Below are positions 1 through 4,594 of a DNA stretch of 8,914 nt, in pieces. Below the pieces are notes generated by a model that was not told where the DNA came from, made no database searches, and worked only from the letters and a program-made list of their open reading frames with translations. Origin of the DNA: JASEJA01 sp038872535 (GTDB taxonomy: Archaea > Thermoproteota > Bathyarchaeia > Bathyarchaeales > Bathycorpusculaceae); contig JAVZJY010000049.1 in the NCBI GenBank assembly GCA_038872535.1, positions 1-8,914 of the forward strand, in the 5' to 3' direction. The translations under genes and the position numbers were made by a program. Every line of letters begins with the position of its first letter. Position 1 is the stretch's first letter.

Positions 1-812
1 ACTCCCTTAGAAAACCTTGTCAATCTATCAAATTTTAAATATGCATCACCAGTTATGTGCACTGCAGCCTTAACCTTAACCTCTTCTGTGGCTCCAAGCA
101 ACGGCTTAACATATATCCTAGTAGGTTCCAGAACCTCGTAAACAATTTCTCTATCCAATCCTTCTGGAACGTCGTAAGTCTCATATTTCCCGCCCCAACG
201 CTTAAAAAGAACTTTCCTCGCCAAAGAAACACCATTACTATGAATTCCAGAACTTCTCAAACCAACCACAACATCGCCAGCCTTAACATCCTTACCATAA
301 ATTATTTTCTCACCAGAAACCACCCCAATAGCTGCCACAACCAAGTCAAATCCTTTACCCTCCACCAAACCCTTCACCACCTCAGCAACATCACCAATCT
401 CCCCACCGGGCACAATGCATCCAGCTTCAACAGCTCCTTTAGCTATTCCCTTCAACAAATCTCTAACCAGCTTCGGATCCGAAATCTGCAAATGAATGTT
501 ATCTGCAACTGCCAAAGGCTTAGCCCCAGACCTAATAACGTCATTAACAGCCATAGCCACACCATCAACACCTATAGTATCGTATTTCCCGGCCAACTGC
601 GCAACAAGAACCTTAGTGCCCACACCCTCAATAACCAAATCCAAAAAACAATTATCTTCGATAGGAAAAATGTTCCCAAAGGGGAGTTCAATAACTTTGC
701 CATAAAAACTAAACCCAAAGGTTTCCCTCAAAATCCGCAAAGCCCTCTTAGACTGACTTCTAAGTCTTCTGTTAACGCCGGCTTGAGAATACGTGATTTT
801 TTTAGCAACCAT
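1..812 (-). CDS. purM: Phosphoribosylformylglycinamidine cyclo-ligase (AIR synthase), C-terminus cut off by window edge
   Basis: PurM closes the imidazole ring in purine synthesis, turning FGAM into AIR with ATP in the cytosol. The reading frame begins with ATG at 812-810 behind a strong GGAGGAG and stays open to base 1, giving 270 visible residues; family members have about 330-350, so some 60-80 residues are missing. Visible family marks, in order: TYSQAGV near residues 7-13, GVGTK (64-68), a DTIGVDGVAMAVND-type stretch (78-91), GGE (136-138), LRSSGIHSNGVSLARK (185-200), EPTRIYVKP (229-237) and HITG (252-255). Three family positions differ from the usual form: E63 where DGVGTK has Asp, GGEIG instead of GGETA, and HITGDA instead of HITGGG. 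SelD, HypE and ThiL share the fold, but the AGV start and HSNG/PTRIYVKP motifs fit PurM best. It is divergent from a winged-helix gene. Confidence 0.9.
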   Translation of the reverse strand, partial: MVAKKITYSQAGVNRRLRSQSKRALRILRETFGFSFYGKVIELPFGNIFPIEDNCFLDLVIEGVGTKVLVAQLAGKYDTIGVDGVAMAVNDVIRSGAKPLAVADNIHLQISDPKLVRDLLKGIAKGAVEAGCIVPGGEIGDVAEVVKGLVEGKGFDLVVAAIGVVSGEKIIYGKDVKAGDVVVGLRSSGIHSNGVSLARKVLFKRWGGKYETYDVPEGLDREIVYEVLEPTRIYVKPLLGATEEVKVKAAVHITGDAYLKFDRLTRFSKG

Positions 813-817
813 TTATG

Positions 818-824
818 CTCCTCC
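818..824 (-). promoter_or_regulatory. Ribosome binding site of purM
   Basis: GGAGGAG on the minus strand lies 5 nt before the ATG at 812-810. It matches the archaeal anti-SD sequence well and fixes the purM start. Confidence 0.75.
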
Positions 825-897
825 ATTTTTTAAATAAATAATCAGTTAAACATACAGTCGGCTTGGAAAATAACGTTTTTGGGGCATTTCAACATGA

Positions 898-905
898 ATT
901 ATAAA
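898..905 (-). promoter_or_regulatory. Candidate TATA box for purM
   Basis: On the minus strand this reads TTTATAAT, close to the archaeal TATA consensus. It would start transcription near 876 and leave a leader of about 60 nt carrying the SD. Read on the plus strand it is ATTATAAA and could also serve the divergent regulator gene. This is inferred from sequence and spacing only. Confidence 0.35.
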
Positions 906-929
906 CTCAACTTAGGCATGAAAGAAAAT

Positions 930-937
930 CTTTTATT
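930..937 (+). promoter_or_regulatory. Candidate TATA box for the winged-helix gene
   Basis: CTTTTATT follows a purine-rich GAAAAT that could act as a BRE. A start about 25 nt downstream (near 959) would leave a short leader with the SD at 963-969. The surrounding DNA is very AT-rich, so chance similarity is a real possibility. Confidence 0.3.
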
Positions 938-962
938 CTAATTAAACGAATAATTATTTTTG

Positions 963-969
963 AAGGAGA
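963..969 (+). promoter_or_regulatory. Ribosome binding site of the winged-helix gene
   Basis: AAGGAGA ends 3 nt before the ATG at 973-975. It supports this start over the internal Met at residue 21. Confidence 0.6.
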
Positions 970-972
970 AGT

Positions 973-1266
973 ATGCTGAACTTAATATATCCTTTATATT
1001 CACTTCTAAATGCTTTCAAATACAGGGACAGAATGACCATAATCGGTGATATCTTAAAGAATGTTAAAGAGTCCAGAAATGGAAGGAAACTGTCTCAGAT
1101 AATGCAGAGTGCAAACCTAAACTACGTTCAAACAAAAAAGTATTTGCATTACCTCCTTAACTGCGGTTTCCTTGTAGTTACCGAAAAGGAAACGTATGCT
1201 ATAACAAGTGATGGTTTAAAGTTTTTACAGTTTGTCGAAATACAAAGAGTACATATGATACGCTAG
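973..1266 (+). CDS. Archaeal winged-helix transcriptional regulator (HTH_45-like)
   Basis: This is a 97-residue protein that is almost entirely one winged-helix DNA-binding domain. Residues 18-30 (YRDRMTIIGDILK) form the first helix, about 38-47 (RKLSQIMQSA) the second, and about 49-63 (LNYVQTKKYLHYLLN) the likely recognition helix. A wing follows at about 65-78 (GFLVV..ETYAIT), then SDGLKFLQFVEIQRV, the usual closing helix. The pattern matches the archaeal HTH_45 family as I remember it. The family binds DNA and often acts as a small dimeric regulator; no ligand domain is present. The N-terminal 17 residues are hydrophobic and not obviously part of the domain. It is divergent from purM, so autoregulation or control of purM is possible but unproven. 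The target is unknown. Confidence 0.8.
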   Translation: MLNLIYPLYSLLNAFKYRDRMTIIGDILKNVKESRNGRKLSQIMQSANLNYVQTKKYLHYLLNCGFLVVTEKETYAITSDGLKFLQFVEIQRVHMIR

Positions 1267-1321
1267 TTGTGTTATCTAATCTAAAAATAAAATGTTAAAT
1301 TTCAACGAGGACAATTAAAAC

Positions 1322-1329
1322 TTATTATT
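1322..1329 (+). promoter_or_regulatory. Candidate TATA box of the tRNA-Gly gene
   Basis: TTATTATT is centred about 28 nt before the first base of the tRNA, which is the usual archaeal distance for a transcript starting at or just before the mature 5' end. A second AT stretch (TTTTATAG, about 1340-1347) is too close to the tRNA to be its box. Confidence 0.4.
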
Positions 1330-1353
1330 TTGACCCAGTTTTTATAGCTTGTT

Positions 1354-1427
1354 GCGGTCGTAGTCTAGTTTGGTTAGGACATCAGCCTCCCACGCTGACG
1401 ACCCGGGTTCAAATCCCGGCGACCGCA
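1354..1427 (+). tRNA. tRNA-Gly, anticodon CCC
   Basis: The sequence folds into a full cloverleaf. The acceptor stem is 1354-1360 with 1420-1426 (7 perfect pairs) and the discriminator is A1427. The D arm is GTCT/GGAC at 1363-1366 and 1377-1380. The anticodon stem is TCAGC/GCTGA at 1382-1386 and 1394-1398, around the loop CTCCCAC with anticodon CCC at 1389-1391. The T arm is CCGGG/CCCGG at 1403-1407 and 1415-1419, around loop TTCAAAT. It reads the Gly codon GGG. There is no intron and no encoded CCA; the 3' end continues as CTT, so CCA would have to be added afterwards. Confidence 0.97.
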
Positions 1428-1463
1428 CTTCAGAAACTAGTTGGTTAATATCATCGTCTATGG

Positions 1464-1468
1464 TTTTT
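1464..1468 (+). terminator. Possible oligo-T terminator after tRNA-Gly
   Basis: A TTTTT run lies 36 nt past the tRNA 3' end. Archaeal RNA polymerase stops at short T runs on the non-template strand, often without a hairpin. Five Ts in AT-rich DNA is weak evidence. Confidence 0.3.
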
Positions 1469-1512
1469 CATTTATTGGTGCACAAAAGGAATTAGAATAT
1501 TTAGTGGTTTGA

Positions 1513-3729
1513 TTAGGCTTCTTCGTAGAATTCTTCTGGTTTTGGTGGTGTTGGGCTTAGGCCTCTGCGTTTTCGTATTTGGGCTATTATTTCTGTTTGC
1601 ATTGATTCTGGAACTGGAGCCCAACGGCTAAATTGTGTTGCCCAGAAGGCTCTTCCTTGTGTTGATGAGCGTAGTTCGTCTGCTAGTCCGAAGGATTCGG
1701 CTACTGGCATTTCGGCTTTTACTATTACCATGTCTTCTTCGTTTGTCATGTCTAATATTTTTCCTCTGCGTTTTTGTACTATGGCGATGACGTTGCTTAC
1801 GAATTGGTTTGGAACTTTGCATTCGAAGTTTAGGATGGGTTCTAGCAGTTTTGGGTCGCTTAGTAGGAAGCAGCACCATATTGGACGCCATGTCATTGGA
1901 AGTATTTGGGCTGGGCCTCTGTGGACTGGGTCTTCGTGGACTAGTATGTCTTCTAAGTTAACTTTTAACCCGTAGGCTGGTTCTTTTGCTAAAACTGATG
2001 TGTAAACGGCTTCGCGGAAGCCCGATTTGACGTGGTCTATTATTTCTTCGACGTATTGTCTTCCCTTTATTCTGTTGACTAGTATGTTTGTGCCCTCTAT
2101 GGCGATAACGTTGCGGGCATCGTCTGTTGACCATCCGAACTGTTTTAGAATTTTTTGTCTTTCATCCCGCGTTTGCATTTCATTGATTTTTCCTGTTCTT
2201 ATGGCTTCAATAACTTCTTCTGACAGTTTTTCTATTGTTACCCATAGGCGATTGTGTTTGTTGGGGCTTTTGCCCATTATGGGTGGTCCTTTGTAGTCGT
2301 GGCTTATTGTTTCGCGGTAAATTACTATGGGTTTGCTTATTTTGACTTTTAATCCTGCTTCTTGCATTCTGTAGGCTGTAACTTCTAGGTGGAGTTCGCC
2401 CATGCCGCTTAGGAGGTATTCTCCGCTTTCCTTGTTTATTATGAAGTGGAGGTTTGGGTCTTCTAAGGTTAGTTTGTGGATTACTTTGTCGAAGAGTGGT
2501 AAGTCCTTAACGTCTTCAGGTTCAACTGCAACTGTGACTACGGGGTCTGAGACGTATTTTAATCCTTCAAAGGGTTGAGTTGCCACGTCTTCTTCTGCTA
2601 TGGTTTCGCCCACATGGATTGATGGTAACCCTGATAATGCAGCTATGTTTCCAGCTGGAATTTCGTCTACGATGACTCTGTCGGCTGCCATGCTCATGTA
2701 AACTTGCTGGATTGTTCCTTTTTGGCGACTGTTTATGAGGCTGACTGTTTTCCCTTTCTTGACTGTGCCGCTGAAAACTCTTCCTATGGCGATAACTCCG
2801 CTGTGGGGGTCCACTTCGATTGTTGTTATGCACATGAGAAGGGGTCCGTTTGGATCAACTTTTGCCATGGCCTTGCCTACTGGGCTGTTCACGTCTCCAG
2901 GCCATATTTGGGTTTGTCTGTATGGTTGTGCGTCTAGTGGGTTTGGCAGGTGTTCGCAGAACATGTCCAGTATTGGCTCGTATAATGGTGCTTTTTTGCT
3001 TAGGGCGTCCACTTTTTTGGCAATTTCGTCTGTTTCTCCTGCATACGCATCTATAATTTCTTGGAATGTTATGCCCTTTGCCTTCATGTGTGGTAGGTTT
3101 AGTCCCCATTTGTGGAGGGCTGAGCCGAAGGCTACTCGCCCATCTTCAACTTTGACTTGCCAATCTTTTTTGTGTTCTGGTGGCGCATACTTTTCTATGA
3201 GGCTGTTTATGCGTAGGATTATTTTTGCAAATTTTCTTTGGATTTCTTCTGGGGTTAGTTTTATCTCTTTTATGAGTCTGTCAACCTTGTTTATGAAGAG
3301 AATTGGTTTAACCCTTTCTCGGAGGGCTTGCATCAGAACCGTTTCCGTCTGCGTCATGGGTCCTTCTACAGCGTCAACAACCACAAGTGCGCCATCTACT
3401 GCGCGGAGGCTTCTGGTTACTGCTCCGCTGAAGTCTATGTGTCCAGGCGTGTCGATTAGGTTTATGAGGTGTTCTTTTCCGTTGTAAGTGTGGACCATGC
3501 TTATGTTGGAGGCGAAAACAGTCATCTGTCTTTTCTGTTCCAGTTCCCAACTATCAAGGTAAAGTTGTTGTCCAGCCCTCTGTTCGCTTATTATACCAGC
3601 CGCAGCCAAAAGGCTGTCTGAAAGCGTAGTTTTTCCATGGTCTACGTGGGCTATTATACTTGTGTTTCTAATTATTTCCGGATTATTCATCAGTTTGACG
3701 ATGTCTTCAATTTGCCTATAACGTCCCAT
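1513..3729 (-). CDS. fusA: Translation elongation factor 2 (aEF-2)
   Basis: This GTPase moves the tRNAs and mRNA through the ribosome after each peptide bond. It is 738 residues long, normal for archaeal EF-2, and complete. GTPase motifs: G1 AHVDHGKT (27-34), switch I ending KRQMT (66-70), DTPGH (93-97) and NKVD (147-150). Domain II runs through about 300-385 (GRVFSGTVKKG at 316-326). Domains III to V follow, with SGMGELHLEV at 441-450 and GKSPNKHN at 486-493. The diphthamide acceptor is the His of HRGPAQ, residue 603. The switch I wording (LEQKRQMTVFASNISM) resembles Sulfolobus rather than euryarchaeal EF-2. The stretch just after the diphthamide loop (PMTWRPIWCC, 611-620) departs from the common PAVRNAIF-type sequence. 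The ATG follows a purine-rich AAGGAAGG with 7 nt spacing. The DUF365-like gene lies 143 nt upstream on the same strand. Confidence 0.97.
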   Translation of the reverse strand: MGRYRQIEDIVKLMNNPEIIRNTSIIAHVDHGKTTLSDSLLAAAGIISEQRAGQQLYLDSWELEQKRQMTVFASNISMVHTYNGKEHLINLIDTPGHIDFSGAVTRSLRAVDGALVVVDAVEGPMTQTETVLMQALRERVKPILFINKVDRLIKEIKLTPEEIQRKFAKIILRINSLIEKYAPPEHKKDWQVKVEDGRVAFGSALHKWGLNLPHMKAKGITFQEIIDAYAGETDEIAKKVDALSKKAPLYEPILDMFCEHLPNPLDAQPYRQTQIWPGDVNSPVGKAMAKVDPNGPLLMCITTIEVDPHSGVIAIGRVFSGTVKKGKTVSLINSRQKGTIQQVYMSMAADRVIVDEIPAGNIAALSGLPSIHVGETIAEEDVATQPFEGLKYVSDPVVTVAVEPEDVKDLPLFDKVIHKLTLEDPNLHFIINKESGEYLLSGMGELHLEVTAYRMQEAGLKVKISKPIVIYRETISHDYKGPPIMGKSPNKHNRLWVTIEKLSEEVIEAIRTGKINEMQTRDERQKILKQFGWSTDDARNVIAIEGTNILVNRIKGRQYVEEIIDHVKSGFREAVYTSVLAKEPAYGLKVNLEDILVHEDPVHRGPAQILPMTWRPIWCCFLLSDPKLLEPILNFECKVPNQFVSNVIAIVQKRRGKILDMTNEEDMVIVKAEMPVAESFGLADELRSSTQGRAFWATQFSRWAPVPESMQTEIIAQIRKRRGLSPTPPKPEEFYEEA

Positions 3730-3736
3730 AATTAAA

Positions 3737-3744
3737 CCTTCCTT
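3737..3744 (-). promoter_or_regulatory. Ribosome binding site of the EF-2 gene
   Basis: AAGGAAGG on the minus strand ends 7 nt before the ATG at 3729-3727. It is an imperfect SD, but it is the only purine-rich stretch near the start. Confidence 0.5.
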
Positions 3745-3872
3745 ACGCTAGTTAAATAGAATTTTTTGATGGAATATTCTGTTTTAATTTCTTTAATCAT
3801 TGTTATTTCGCTCTCTAAAGAAGAGCTACATGGAAGAGAGAAATGTAACCTATTAACTTTTTGTTATAACTA

Positions 3873-4322
3873 TTATTCCATTAATGTAATCATTTTTTCC
3901 GCAGTTTCCTTATCAACGTAAAAGCCTCTTCTGGCTAATCTGTTTACACCTAAAAGTAAGCGAGCATTACCGAGCGGTATGGGGTTAGCTGCTTCTCGAA
4001 GGTTTTTGAATCTGATAAAGGAAACTAATGGTTTATCTTTAACAAATTGAAAGTATTGTTCTGCAGAGCTTAAAACAGATTCATTGCCATGCTCCTTCCA
4101 TAACTCCTCAGCTTTTCCAACCTTTCTTTCAATGAACTCTGCATAGCCACCTATTTCTGCGACAGGTTTTGAAACGTAAAAGATAAGTAATGAAGCATTT
4201 GTGGGTGGCGCTCGAGGTCCACCAACATAAGAGTGCACTTGTCTTCCTTCGCTGCTGCGACGGCAAAATTCGCGCCACCACTTTTCCTTAATCATCATGA
4301 CGAAAGCGTATTTTTCCTTCAT
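3873..4322 (-). CDS. Unknown protein with PUA/ASCH-like fold (DUF365-like)
   Basis: This is a 149-residue soluble protein with no signal peptide or membrane segment; I cannot name its function. The layout resembles small PUA/ASCH-superfamily proteins. An N-terminal strand and helix (YAFVMMIKEKWWREFCR, 5-21) come first, then a strand LLIFYVSKP (45-53) leading into EIGGYAEFIERKVGKAEELW (56-75), the GxAxxxE pattern typical of this fold. Next come strands LVSFIRFKNL (99-108) and the end RRGFYVDKETAEKM (131-144). The ending is similar to that of DUF365 proteins as I remember them. That superfamily mostly binds RNA or modified bases, so an RNA-linked role is a guess. It lies just upstream of EF-2 on the same strand, but the 143-nt gap argues against tight coupling. 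The SD is weak. The Met pair at residues 9-10 is an alternative start. Confidence 0.75.
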   Translation of the reverse strand: MKEKYAFVMMIKEKWWREFCRRSSEGRQVHSYVGGPRAPPTNASLLIFYVSKPVAEIGGYAEFIERKVGKAEELWKEHGNESVLSSAEQYFQFVKDKPLVSFIRFKNLREAANPIPLGNARLLLGVNRLARRGFYVDKETAEKMITLME

Positions 4323-4353
4323 CGAACCACGTTAATATGCTGAATACTTCATA

Positions 4354-4361
4354 ATTTAAAA
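4354..4361 (-). promoter_or_regulatory. Candidate TATA box for the DUF365-like gene
   Basis: Minus-strand TTTTAAAT sits about 35 nt before the ATG at 4322-4320. It predicts a start near 4332 and a leader of only about 10 nt, which fits the lack of a good SD. Confidence 0.4.
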
Positions 4362-4367
4362 TTTATT

Positions 4368-4546
4368 CAATCAAAAGTGACTTTCCGATTAGTTTAAATC
4401 TAACCCTTGCTACCTGTTAAGCCAAAAAACCATGCCAGTCAAAGTTGATTCAAACACTGATGATTTAAATGGATATCCGAAACGAATTGAGACGAAAAAA
4501 CATTCCATTTCTTAACATTTTCTTAGCGACGTCTCCAATCAAAAGT
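4368..4546 (+). repeat. Pair of 11-bp direct repeats in a divergent intergenic region
   Basis: CAATCAAAAGT occurs exactly at 4368-4378 and 4536-4546. One copy is 46 bp before the start of the minus-strand DUF365-like gene, the other 49 bp before the GTG of the plus-strand ATPase. A looser relative (GTCAAAGTTG) sits between them at 4438-4447. They could be regulator sites, but I have no other support. Confidence 0.4.
4393..4400 (+). promoter_or_regulatory. Archaeal promoter-like box (BRE plus TATA)
   Basis: TTTAAATC preceded by CCGATTAG looks like a BRE/TATA pair and would start transcription near 4422-4424. The first possible start codon downstream is ATG at 4432, opening only a 27-codon frame ending at 4515. 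Otherwise it would give the ATPase gene a leader of about 170 nt. Confidence 0.4.
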
Positions 4547-4564
4547 TGCTCTCGTAAAGGACCC

Positions 4565-4574
4565 TAATTTTTAG
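4565..4574 (+). promoter_or_regulatory. Candidate TATA box of the ATPase gene
   Basis: TAATTTTTAG follows GGACCC and is centred about 25 nt before the GTG at 4595. This is the spacing expected for a transcript beginning right at that codon, in other words a leaderless mRNA. Confidence 0.4.
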
Positions 4575-4594
4575 CATATTTCTGAACTTTTTGA

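Noticed and set aside
57..833. 258-codon open frame on the plus strand
   Set aside because: It lies antisense to purM, its product is low-complexity (rich in Asn, Ser, Thr) with no family resemblance, and the minus-strand frame is clear PurM.
1428..1512. Gap between tRNA-Gly and the EF-2 stop examined for att sites or an integrated element
   Set aside because: I saw no repeat of the tRNA 3' end elsewhere in the window and no integrase gene, so there is no sign of integration at this tRNA.
2735..3487. 250-codon open frame on the plus strand inside the EF-2 gene
   Set aside because: It is antisense to the conserved GTPase and domain II region of EF-2; its Cys- and Ser-rich product is a typical shadow of a well-conserved gene.
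3811..3842. Imperfect inverted repeat CTCTCT...AGAGAG between the EF-2 and DUF365-like genes
   Set aside because: Only six pairs with a loop of about 17 nt and no T run at the right place; not a convincing terminator or operator.
4432..4515. 27-codon open frame (ATG to TAA) after a promoter-like box
   Set aside because: Too short and without an SD or recognisable sequence to list as a gene; kept only as a finding about the leader.
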